Assembly (NCBI GenBank): GCA_964593455.1
Contig: CAZQHK010000011.1
Span: 49,312-113,311, forward strand
Source of the DNA: CAZQHK01 sp964593455
GTDB lineage: Bacteria; Muiribacteriota; CAYSPT01
Reading direction: 5' to 3'
DNA length: 64,000 nucleotides
In this document: positions 26,561 through 41,705 of the stretch, one piece after another
Layout of the letters: every line of letters starts with the position of its first letter
Position numbering within the stretch: the first letter of the stretch is position 1
Made by a program: the position numbers and the translations under genes
Notes under the pieces: model-generated
The model's input: only the letters and a program-made list of their open reading frames with translations
What the model was told of the DNA's origin: nothing
The model's database searches: none

Positions 26561-27271
26561 GTGGGTAAAAGTAAACGATATATGGCGAGCAGTGAACTGG
26601 TTGAGAGTACGCGGCTCTATGATGTTGGAGAAGCGCTCGAACTATTGAAAAAAACAGCCACTGCAAAGTTTGACGAGACGGTGGAATGTGCTATGAAACT
26701 GGGAGTCGATCCCAAGCATGCTGAACAAAATGTCCGTGGTACGGTAGTGTTGCCACACGGTACCGGGAAGACGGTCAGAGTGCTGGTTTTGACTCGCGGT
26801 GAAAAGGAAACGGAAGCCGAAACGGCGGGTGCCGATTACGTCGGCATGGATTACATGGAGAAAATACAGAAAGAAGGATGGCTCGATTTCGAGGCGGTAG
26901 TAGCTACTCCCGATGTCATGAGAGATGTGGGTAAACTCGGTCGTATTCTTGGTCCGAGAGGTTTGATGCCTAATCCCAAAACGGGTACGATGACGTTTGA
27001 CGTTGCCCAGGCGGTTAAGGAGTTGAAAGCCGGCCGTATAGAATACAGGGTTGACAAACACGGGATCATTCACGTTCCCGTGGGTAAAGTATCATTGGAA
27101 ACCGATAAGCTCATAGATAATTTGCTGACCTTGTGTGAAGCCGTTATTCGTGCCCGTCCGGCTTCCTGCAAAGGGCTGTATGTTCGGGGGATTTTCCTCT
27201 CCTCGACTATGGGACCAGGCTTGAAGTTAGACTCGGTAAAGACGCAAGCGGCTGTTGCCGCCAGGAGGTAG
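26561..27271 (+). CDS. rplA: Ribosomal protein L1
   Basis: A 236-residue protein of the L1 stalk, which moves deacylated tRNA out of the E site and in many bacteria represses its own L11-L1 message. The start is GTG (GGAGGG upstream). The family motif GRILGPRGLMPNPKTGTMT is present, as is the C-terminal SSTMGPGLKLD. It is followed after 5 bases by rplJ, which leaves no room for the L10 leader RNA that usually precedes rplJ. Confidence 0.97.
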   Translation: MGKSKRYMASSELVESTRLYDVGEALELLKKTATAKFDETVECAMKLGVDPKHAEQNVRGTVVLPHGTGKTVRVLVLTRGEKETEAETAGADYVGMDYMEKIQKEGWLDFEAVVATPDVMRDVGKLGRILGPRGLMPNPKTGTMTFDVAQAVKELKAGRIEYRVDKHGIIHVPVGKVSLETDKLIDNLLTLCEAVIRARPASCKGLYVRGIFLSSTMGPGLKLDSVKTQAAVAARR

Positions 27272-27276
27272 TTGTT

Positions 27277-27798
27277 ATGGGACAAGAATATAAGAAAAAT
27301 GTCATAGACCAGTTGACGGGGAAGATAAAAGAAGCTGAATTTGCTACGATGACGGACTTCAGCGGACTGAAAGTGGCCGAAATTAACGATCTAAGAGATC
27401 AACTGAGAGAAGCCGGCGGCGAGTACCGTGTGGTCAAGAACCGTCTTTTTAAACTGGCGATGAATAATCTCTCTCCAGAAGGAGATATTGCTTCCTTCAT
27501 GAAAGGTCCGACGGGTGTGGTTTTTTCCCAGGAGGATGCTTTCAAACCGGTTAAGGTGGCAGTTGATTTCTCCAAGAAATTAAAAAAATTCACTATCAAG
27601 GGTGGTATCGCCGGCTGCCGGATTCTCACTGAGCAAGAGGTACAGGAAGTCGCTAAAATACCGTCCAAAGAATATCTGTATGCTACCGTAGTGGGTGCTT
27701 TTCAGGCCCCGATGGGTGGTATGGTAACCACGTTAAGTGGAATTCTTAGTAAGTTCGTCAACGTTCTGCGGGAAATATCAGATCAGAAGGCAGCTTAG
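27277..27798 (+). CDS. rplJ: Ribosomal protein L10
   Basis: A 173-residue base of the L7/L12 stalk. The N-terminal rRNA-binding domain contains GGEYRVVKNRLFKLAM and FMKGPTGVVF, and the C-terminal helix that carries L7/L12 dimers follows (PMGGMVTTLSGILSKFVNVL). The ATG overlaps the GGAGG-containing end of rplA, so translation is probably coupled. Autoregulation through an L10 leader is not supported here, because no spacer is present. Confidence 0.97.
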   Translation: MGQEYKKNVIDQLTGKIKEAEFATMTDFSGLKVAEINDLRDQLREAGGEYRVVKNRLFKLAMNNLSPEGDIASFMKGPTGVVFSQEDAFKPVKVAVDFSKKLKKFTIKGGIAGCRILTEQEVQEVAKIPSKEYLYATVVGAFQAPMGGMVTTLSGILSKFVNVLREISDQKAA

Positions 27799-27858
27799 AT
27801 ACTATTACGCATAAAAATGCTATTACGCACGAAGCAAGAAGTGAAAGGAGATTGTATC

Positions 27859-28293
27859 ATGGGCAAGGATGAACTATTGAAGGAAATCGACAGTCTCGGC
27901 GATGCCGAGCTTTGCGAGATCGTTGAGAAGTCTGTCGAGAAGTTAACTGTTATGGGTTTGAAAGACCTGGTTGACTCCCTGCAGGAGAAATTTGGGGTTT
28001 CCGGAGCTGTTCCAATGATGGCGGCCGGTGCCTTTGCCGGGGGTGCCGGCAGCGGCGCAGCCGAGGCGGCCGATGAGGAGCAGACCGAGTTTGATGTTGT
28101 TCTGGAAATGGCTGGACAGCAGAAGATTAAAGTTATCAAGGTCATAAAAGAAGTCACCGGGCTTGGCTTGAAAGAGGCGAAGGCTCTGGTAGACGCTGCT
28201 CCCAAGGCTATCAAGGAAAAGGTCAGTAGTGAAGACGCCAATGAAATCAAGGGTAAACTTGAGGAAGTAGGCGCCACGGTAGCTATCAAGTAA
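27859..28293 (+). CDS. rplL: Ribosomal protein L7/L12
   Basis: A 144-residue stalk protein that recruits translational GTPases. ATG 27859 has AAAGGAG upstream. The N-terminal dimerisation domain is longer than usual: about 20 residues precede the normal helix (VMGLKDLVDSLQEKFGV). An Ala/Gly hinge follows (AAGAFAGGAGSGAAEAADEE), then the C-terminal domain with KIKVIKVIKEVTGLGLKEAK, which binds EF-G and EF-Tu. It is the last gene before a rho-independent terminator. Confidence 0.97.
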   Translation: MGKDELLKEIDSLGDAELCEIVEKSVEKLTVMGLKDLVDSLQEKFGVSGAVPMMAAGAFAGGAGSGAAEAADEEQTEFDVVLEMAGQQKIKVIKVIKEVTGLGLKEAKALVDAAPKAIKEKVSSEDANEIKGKLEEVGATVAIK

Positions 28294-28340
28294 ACCTGCT
28301 AACAAGATTTAACGGGTGGCAACTGAAGCTAAAGCAAAAG

Positions 28341-28374
28341 AAAAGGGTATCGCTGTATGTGATACCCTTTTTTA
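28341..28374 (+). terminator. Rho-independent terminator after rplL
   Basis: AAAAGGGTATC (28341-28351) pairs perfectly with GATACCCTTTT (28361-28371) around a 9-base loop, and the T tract continues to 28373. It separates rplKAJL from rpoBC, although read-through is common at this site in bacteria. Confidence 0.9.
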
Positions 28375-28523
28375 CTTTTCAACGTCACTCTTCAATTTCT
28401 CACCTTACGTTCTACTTTATGTCAACTCAAAATAAATAAGGAAATATGGAACTCGCGAAGTTCTCTATTCACAAGGCGATTCCCCGGTTTTTAAAAAACG
28501 GCAAGATTTTTGCAAGAAGAAAG

Positions 28524-28553
28524 TTGACACGGTTTTTGCATGTATGTTAAAAT
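28524..28553 (+). promoter_or_regulatory. Strong rpoBC promoter with extended -10
   Basis: A consensus TTGACA (28524-28529), an 18-base spacer and TAAAAT (28548-28553) with TGT upstream. The leader to rpoB is about 115 bases. The same layout occurs before rpsL and the FecR-like gene. With the terminator upstream it suggests that rpoBC is transcribed separately from rplKAJL. Confidence 0.85.
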
Positions 28554-28676
28554 CTCTTGAATTATATACATAAGGGAGGGGTAAACTATACCCTTTTTCG
28601 CTAATCAAATTTTCGGCTAAACAATAAGCTTCCAGTAATAGCAAGGTATCTGAGCTCTAGAGAGAGGATAAATTTT

Positions 28677-31600
28677 ATGATGAAGTTCAAGGAAGTCGGG
28701 GCAACGAAGAAAAAGAAGATTGATTTTTCAAAGGAAAAGTGGGATATGTCCCTACCTTTTCCCAACCTCATCGAGATCCAAAAAGAATCATACAGCTGGT
28801 TTTTACAGGCCGATAAAAAGCCTGAGAACAAGAAACGGCAGGGACTCCAGGAAGCGTTTAAAGACATATTCCCTGTCTACGACTTTACCGGCAACTTGAT
28901 CATTGATTTTGATTACTACACACTCGGTCTCGGAATGTGCAAAGGGTGCCCGGAAAGTATGAAGTTCGAGCAAGGAGACTGCAGGTATTTCGATTGTTGT
29001 TACAAGGAAAAAGCGTGCGAAATTGTTAGTCTCGACAGCACGTCGTACCGGATCAAGTATCTGCCGAATGAATGCCGTAAACGTGATGTTACCTACGGAA
29101 TTCCTCTTCAGATCAGGGTGCGGTTGATCAACAAGAGTACCGGGGAGATCAAAGAGCAGGAGATTTTCGTGTGTAACCTCCCATTGATGACCAACCAGGG
29201 ATCATATGTCATCAACGGCGCCGACCGGGTAGTGGTCAGCCAGTTGCATCGGTCTCCGGGTGTCTACTACGCTTTTGACAAAGTAAAGAAAAACTATGGT
29301 GCCAAGGTTGTTCCCTATCGTGGAGCTTGGCTCGAGTTGGAACTCAACGTGGTTAAAGACATTATCCATGTCAGGCTGGACCGGAAACGAAAAGTTCCCG
29401 TAACGGCTCTTATCCGGTCCCTCGGATATCGCACTGACGAAGAGATAATGACCTTGTTCAATAACAACGAGTACATTGCCAACAGCATTGCCAAAGACAA
29501 AGCCAAGACCTACGAGCAGGGGCTGGAAGAAATCTATTCCCGCCTTAGGCCGGGGGAACCTTTCACCGAGGAAAGCGCTCTACAGATTATCAACATGCTT
29601 TTCTTCGATGAGCGGAAGTACGATCTCGGCGATGTGGGGCGTTACAAGATCAACACCAAGCTCAGACTTTCCAACCGTATAAAAAGGAAAATCACTGCGG
29701 AGACGATCTTCCGCTCCAATACCGGTGAAATTGTATGCGAACCGGGTGAACAGATCGACGAGGAACTTGCTCTCAAGATGGAAGATACGCCTGAAGCACA
29801 CTCGGTGATGCTGAAAACTCTTGACGGGCGAGAGGTAAGAATCGCCAACGAACGTCCGTATGAAACCATCTCCCTGGTCAAAGAGAGAAAGACCTGGGAA
29901 AAAGCGCTTCTTGGACAGCGACTGTCGGAATCGATAATAGATCTTCAGACCGGTGAATTGGTAGCTGATAGCAGTACCAGAGTATCCAGGCAGTTGTTCA
30001 AAAAACTTGAAGAACTTGAAATCAGCGTGATTAGAATCATCCAGAAGGAACGAGAGGTCACTCTTCGGCGTAAAACGTTCATGAGTGCCGTTAAAGCCGA
30101 CGCTGAGTATGAAGACGAGGATATCATCATCGGTCGGCTCCTGGGCCGAGAGTTGTACGAATCGATTATTAATCCTCTCACCGGTGAGGTCATGATTCCA
30201 GCCGGTGAAGAAGTTAATCGCCGCATCATCGATGAGTTGAGAGAAACCGGGATTAAGAAGGTTGTTGTTTTTAAGGCCAGGGTCCTGTCTCCGGATGATA
30301 TTATCGGTGTTATCAGGTATATTATCGATCTTAGTAACGGTATAGGCACTGTTGATGATATCGATCATCTGGGAAACCGACGGGTCCGCCGGTGCGGAGA
30401 ACTTCTCCAGAACCAGTTCAGGATGAGCCTGGCTCGCCTGGAGCGAGATGTCCGGGAACGAATGACTATCCAGGACTCTTCAGGAATAACTCCTCAGACG
30501 TTGATCAATACCAGGCCCATTGCGGCTGCAGTGAAGGATTTCTTCGGTTCCAGCCAGCTGAGTCAATTCATGGACCAGACGAATCCGCTGGCAGAGCTTA
30601 CTCACAAACGGCGGCTCAGCGCCCTCGGTCCGGGGGGGTTGCGACGGGAGCGGGCCGGTTACGAGGTCAGGGACGTGCACCCAACGCACTTCGGCAGAAT
30701 CTGCCCTATCGAGACTCCCGAAGGGCCGAATGCCGGTCTCATCAGTTCCATGGCTGTTTATGCTCACATTAACCGGTATGGATTTATTGAAACCCCGTGT
30801 CTGAGGATCAGGGGCAAGTCTCAGATAACAGACCGTCATTTCAGGTTTATGACCGCTCACGAAGAAGATGATTTTATCGTGGCCACCAGCGATGTGGCTG
30901 TTAACGCGATGGGCAAGATATTGGATGAAGCCGTGCCGGTAAAATATGTCAAGAACGAGCAGCATGAATTTGATATCGTACCGGTGGATGAAGTTGACTA
31001 TCTCCGAGTATCGCCGCTGCAAACCGTAAGCGTTGCTGCGTCTCTCATCCCATTCCTGGAACATGATGATGCTAACCGGGCACTGATGGGGACAAACATG
31101 CAACGGCAGGCAGTGCCGCTATTGAAGACTGAAACTCCCCGGGTTTGCACCGGTATGGAGTATCGTGCCGCGGTAGATTCCGGCGCAACGGTGATTTGCG
31201 AGCATGGAGGACGGGTCATAGACGCCGCTGCCAACAAGATCCTTGTTTGGCGGGATAGCGAAAAGGGAGAAGAGAGGCTGCGAGTGGCGGTGGCCGGAAA
31301 TGATAAGTTTTCTTCCGAGGTATTTCGGCGTATAGCCGCCAGGACGGTATACAATGATGTGACCGGGGAGATTATCGTCGAGTCAGGGTACCAGATCGAT
31401 TACGGTGTGGTAAACAACCTGAAGGAAGCGGCGGTGTCGTATGTTGAGGTACATGCCGGGCGCACAGACTCCTATCCGGTAATGAAGTTTTCTCGTTCCA
31501 ACCAGGGGACCTGTATCAACCAGAGACCCCTTGTAACACCAGGAATGCGAGTTGCAAAAGGGCAGGTTCTGGCTGATGGCCACTCCACTTCGGAAGGGGA

Positions 31601-33479
31601 GTTGGCTTTAGGTAAAAATATCCTGGTAGCGTTTATGCCCTGGGAAGGATACAACTTCGAAGATGCCATTCTTCTCAGTGAAAGACTGGTTAAGGAAGAT
31701 ATTTACACCTCTATCCATATCGAGGAGTTTGAGATCGAAGCACGAGACACCAAGCTCGGGCCGGAAGAGATAACCCGGGATATACCCAATATTTCCGAAG
31801 AAGCTCTTAAGGATCTCGATACGGAAGGAATTATCCGGGTGGGAGCCGAAGTCGGCCCAGGAGATATCCTGGTCGGCAAGGTCACCCCCAAAGGCTACCA
31901 GGAATTGACCGCAGAGGATAAACTTCTCCGGGCCATTTTCGGGGAGAAAGCTCGTGAGGTGAGGAATACGTCCTTTGTAGTACCCCACGGTGAAGGTGGA
32001 AAAGTAGTGGATGTTATGGTCTTTTGCCGGGAGAAAAAAGACGAACTTCCCCATGGAGTGAACAAACTGGTCAGGGTATTTATCGCACAGAAGCGGAAGA
32101 TACTCGAAGGCGACAAGATGGCGGGCCGTCATGGTAACAAAGGTGTTATTGCCAAGATAGTCCCCGAGCAGGACATGCCCTATCTGGAAAACGGAACCCC
32201 GTGCGACATCGTGTTGAATCCTCTCGGTGTCCCTTCCCGGATGAACGTCGGGCAGATCCTCGAAGCTCAGCTGGGATGGGTGTCGAAGATGCTGGGATAT
32301 GGATGTCAAACACCGGTCTTCAACGGTGCCAGAGAAGAAGAACTGGACGATCTGTTTGTCATCGCCAATCTGATTAACAGTGGTCAGGTGGAGCTTTATT
32401 ATAAAGGAGAATTTTCCCCGTTCGCCTGTATTAAATTCCACAGATTTGATCAGTCACTCATCAGGAAGGCCTTCCTTGAAAAATCGTTTCCACAAGCTTT
32501 CGCTTATCTATTAAAGAAACTTGGCGGAGACTTCGTGGACGTTATCCGCCGCCATGTGGTAATTGGCGAGATAATAAGTGATACTCCCAAGAAGAATCTG
32601 GAAAAGGCAATCGAAACAGGAGATCTAAGGTCTGTGATCACCTTATTCCAGAAGATTCCTGAAGGAGCAAAAGATACCAGTAAAGTTGAACCGATTGGGG
32701 CAATTCAGATATGGGATTACGATGATCAGGAAGAAGTGAAGGAGGAACTGATCAGTAAGAAGCAGGCGGCGGCGGAAGCGGAACAGGATGAAAAACGGGA
32801 TCAAGGAGAGTTTCCAGAATACTATCAAGAAATTGGAAGTTCCGAGTACTCCGAACCATTTATTGCCAATGCCCTCAAAAAGGATGTGGCTGCTTCTGTG
32901 TATACCAGACTGTCTGAGGTGATATTTATTAAACCGTTGGCCGGGAAAATGACCGTCTATGATGGAAGAACCGGTGAACCCTTCGATCATCGGATATTGG
33001 TTGGTAGTATCTATATGATGAAGCTTGCTCATCTGGTTGAAGACAAAATTCATGCTCGGGCAACCGGTCCGTACTCGCTTGTCACGCAGCAGCCGCTGGG
33101 TGGTAAGGCACAGTTTGGCGGCCAGCGCTTCGGTGAGATGGAAGTATGGGCGTTGGAGGCTTACGGTGCAGCCCACACGCTCCAAGAATTGTTAACCGTC
33201 AAATCGGATGATGTGGAAGGCCGGGTTGAAGTCTACGAAGCCATCATCAAGGGGGAGCGGAAGATACGGCCCCGGATTCCTGAATCGTTCAAGGTGCTGG
33301 TAAGCGAGTTGAGAAGTCTTGGATTGAAAGTTGAACTGCAGAAATCTATCACGAAATCTGATTTTCCCAGCATTATCGAGGAAACCTCGGAGTTGGCTAT
33401 GGAAATAGAGGATGATGAAGAGTTGGAGACGGTTTTCGCCGATCAGACCGATGACGGAGAAACCGACGGAGAAATTTAG
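28677..33479 (+). CDS. rpoB: DNA-directed RNA polymerase subunit beta with three large inserts
   Basis: A 1600-residue beta subunit (about 1,170-1,340 in most bacteria). All core motifs are present: QLHRSPGVYY, the rifampicin region SSQLSQFMDQTNPLAEL (about 624-650) with sensitive-type residues, IETPEGPNAGL, GDKMAGRHGNKG near 1145 and the C-terminal GGKAQFGGQRFGEMEVWALE. Extra parts: (1) residues 86-118 in the N-terminal lobe, with Cys 88, 91, 102, 107, 108 and 114; (2) about 335-530, longer than the Firmicutes insert at the same place, with three repeats of the type TGE-(I/L/V)-(V/M)-...-G/S-E; (3) about 1225-1415, a helical and then Glu/Gln/Lys-rich stretch just before YDGRTGEPFD. The first insert could bind zinc. 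AGAGAGGA precedes the ATG. Confidence 0.97.
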   Translation: MMKFKEVGATKKKKIDFSKEKWDMSLPFPNLIEIQKESYSWFLQADKKPENKKRQGLQEAFKDIFPVYDFTGNLIIDFDYYTLGLGMCKGCPESMKFEQGDCRYFDCCYKEKACEIVSLDSTSYRIKYLPNECRKRDVTYGIPLQIRVRLINKSTGEIKEQEIFVCNLPLMTNQGSYVINGADRVVVSQLHRSPGVYYAFDKVKKNYGAKVVPYRGAWLELELNVVKDIIHVRLDRKRKVPVTALIRSLGYRTDEEIMTLFNNNEYIANSIAKDKAKTYEQGLEEIYSRLRPGEPFTEESALQIINMLFFDERKYDLGDVGRYKINTKLRLSNRIKRKITAETIFRSNTGEIVCEPGEQIDEELALKMEDTPEAHSVMLKTLDGREVRIANERPYETISLVKERKTWEKALLGQRLSESIIDLQTGELVADSSTRVSRQLFKKLEELEISVIRIIQKEREVTLRRKTFMSAVKADAEYEDEDIIIGRLLGRELYESIINPLTGEVMIPAGEEVNRRIIDELRETGIKKVVVFKARVLSPDDIIGVIRYIIDLSNGIGTVDDIDHLGNRRVRRCGELLQNQFRMSLARLERDVRERMTIQDSSGITPQTLINTRPIAAAVKDFFGSSQLSQFMDQTNPLAELTHKRRLSALGPGGLRRERAGYEVRDVHPTHFGRICPIETPEGPNAGLISSMAVYAHINRYGFIETPCLRIRGKSQITDRHFRFMTAHEEDDFIVATSDVAVNAMGKILDEAVPVKYVKNEQHEFDIVPVDEVDYLRVSPLQTVSVAASLIPFLEHDDANRALMGTNMQRQAVPLLKTETPRVCTGMEYRAAVDSGATVICEHGGRVIDAAANKILVWRDSEKGEERLRVAVAGNDKFSSEVFRRIAARTVYNDVTGEIIVESGYQIDYGVVNNLKEAAVSYVEVHAGRTDSYPVMKFSRSNQGTCINQRPLVTPGMRVAKGQVLADGHSTSEGELALGKNILVAFMPWEGYNFEDAILLSERLVKEDIYTSIHIEEFEIEARDTKLGPEEITRDIPNISEEALKDLDTEGIIRVGAEVGPGDILVGKVTPKGYQELTAEDKLLRAIFGEKAREVRNTSFVVPHGEGGKVVDVMVFCREKKDELPHGVNKLVRVFIAQKRKILEGDKMAGRHGNKGVIAKIVPEQDMPYLENGTPCDIVLNPLGVPSRMNVGQILEAQLGWVSKMLGYGCQTPVFNGAREEELDDLFVIANLINSGQVELYYKGEFSPFACIKFHRFDQSLIRKAFLEKSFPQAFAYLLKKLGGDFVDVIRRHVVIGEIISDTPKKNLEKAIETGDLRSVITLFQKIPEGAKDTSKVEPIGAIQIWDYDDQEEVKEELISKKQAAAEAEQDEKRDQGEFPEYYQEIGSSEYSEPFIANALKKDVAASVYTRLSEVIFIKPLAGKMTVYDGRTGEPFDHRILVGSIYMMKLAHLVEDKIHARATGPYSLVTQQPLGGKAQFGGQRFGEMEVWALEAYGAAHTLQELLTVKSDDVEGRVEVYEAIIKGERKIRPRIPESFKVLVSELRSLGLKVELQKSITKSDFPSIIEETSELAMEIEDDEELETVFADQTDDGETDGEI

Positions 33480-33538
33480 GATCGTACCTATGGTGTTGTT
33501 GTTTTGGAATGAAGGAAGCTAAAGGAGGCAGAGGGCCT

Positions 33539-40597
<7,059 letters not shown>

Positions 40598-40620
40598 TGT
40601 TCCATGTTTCTTGTTCGATG

Positions 40621-40653
40621 AAGCAGAAAGTTGCTGAGTATAACTTTCTGCTT
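40621..40653 (+). terminator. Perfect 12-bp hairpin after rpoC
   Basis: AAGCAGAAAGTT (40621-40632) pairs with AACTTTCTGCTT (40642-40653) around a 9-base loop. No T tract follows, so it may be a weak terminator or an RNA 3'-end stabiliser. Its last two bases overlap the -35 of the next promoter. Confidence 0.55.
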
Positions 40654-40681
40654 GACATTATTTGAGAAACCTTGATAAAAT
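40652..40681 (+). promoter_or_regulatory. Promoter of the str operon (rpsL-rpsG-fusA)
   Basis: TTGACA (40652-40657), an 18-base spacer and TAAAAT (40676-40681), with TGA before the -10. The leader to rpsL is about 110 bases and could hold regulatory structure; I see no known leader motif in it. Confidence 0.85.
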
Positions 40682-40800
40682 ACAACGCTTGACCGGGGAT
40701 AAGTGTCTTTTTTTTCACGGTCTGACTAGGGATAATGCGGGTTTTGTTATGGTACACAGCCCCTTGAAATCGTTTTAGAGAAACGGAAGGTGTAAAGTAG

Positions 40801-41184
40801 ATGCCGACGATTAATCAGTTGATCAAAAAAGGGCGCAAGAAGAAACGCCGCCGGATAGACCCGGCGTTAAAAGGGTGTCCGCAGCGCAGAGGTGTGTGCA
40901 CGCGAGTATATACGGCAACCCCTAAGAAGCCCAACTCTGCCTTGAGGAAGGTAGCCCGTGTTCGGCTAACATCCGGTGTGGAGTTTACCTGTTACATACC
41001 CGGCGAAGGCCATAATCTGCAGGAGCATTCAATTGTGCTGGTACGTGGCGGTCGTATCAAGGATTTACCAGGTGTACGGTATCATATTATCAGGGGAACG
41101 CTTGATACCGCTGGCGTCGATAATCGTCGTCGCGGGCGGTCAAAATACGGAAGCAAGCGACCCAAGAAGTCGACGCTGGCTTAA
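40801..41184 (+). CDS. rpsL: Ribosomal protein S12
   Basis: A 127-residue decoding-centre protein. The family motifs TPKKPNSALRKVARVRLTSG and GHNLQEHSIVLVRGGRIKDLPGVRYHI are present in part or whole. The lysines linked to streptomycin resistance are wild type (KKPNSA; RGGRIKDLP). It is the first gene of the str operon, with rpsG 36 bases downstream. Confidence 0.98.
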   Translation: MPTINQLIKKGRKKKRRRIDPALKGCPQRRGVCTRVYTATPKKPNSALRKVARVRLTSGVEFTCYIPGEGHNLQEHSIVLVRGGRIKDLPGVRYHIIRGTLDTAGVDNRRRGRSKYGSKRPKKSTLA

Positions 41185-41220
41185 GCACAGTAGTCAGGCA
41201 AAGCAGGGAGGAATTAAACA

Positions 41221-41694
41221 GTGCCCAGGCGAAATATTAAACAGAGATATCAATTGCAGGCCGACCCGGTTTTCGGGAGCACGATGGTGACCAAGTTCAT
41301 CAACTCGCTCATGAGAGGCGGGAAACGAAGCCGAGCTGAAAGTATATTGTACAGAGCGCTTGACATTATCAGCCGGAAGGTTACCGATGAAAAACCAATC
41401 GAAGTTTTCCGCCAGGCGCTTAAAAACGTAAAACCCGTGCTGGAAGTAAAATCACGGCGTGTCGGCGGCGCCACCTACCAGGTTCCGATTGAGGTTCGTC
41501 CCGAAAGGCGGCAGGCCCTGGCTATCAGATGGATTATCGGTTTTGCCCGGGGGCGTGGCGGGCGGCCTATGGAGCAGCGTTTGGCAGAAGAACTACTGGC
41601 GGCTGCCAAGGGAGAAGGGGCAGCAATCAAGAAGAAGGAAGATACCCATCGGATGGCTGAAGCCAACAGGGCTTTCGCGCATTACCGCTGGTAA
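41221..41694 (+). CDS. rpsG: Ribosomal protein S7
   Basis: A 157-residue primary assembly protein of the 30S head, which binds the 3' domain of 16S rRNA and acts as operon repressor in E. coli. It starts at GTG behind GGGAGG. Family motifs: PRRNIKQRYQLQADPVFGS at the start, VEVRP-type sequence PIEVRPERRQALAIRW, and the C-terminal HRMAEANRAFAHYRW. fusA begins 11 bases later. Confidence 0.98.
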   Translation: MPRRNIKQRYQLQADPVFGSTMVTKFINSLMRGGKRSRAESILYRALDIISRKVTDEKPIEVFRQALKNVKPVLEVKSRRVGGATYQVPIEVRPERRQALAIRWIIGFARGRGGRPMEQRLAEELLAAAKGEGAAIKKKEDTHRMAEANRAFAHYRW

Positions 41695-41705
41695 GGAAAA
41701 ATACC

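Noticed and set aside
27272..27276. L10 leader RNA before rplJ
   Set aside because: Only five bases separate rplA and rplJ, so there is no space for it.
31608..32441. 277-codon antisense frame within rpoB
   Set aside because: Shadow of a conserved gene; no independent coding evidence.
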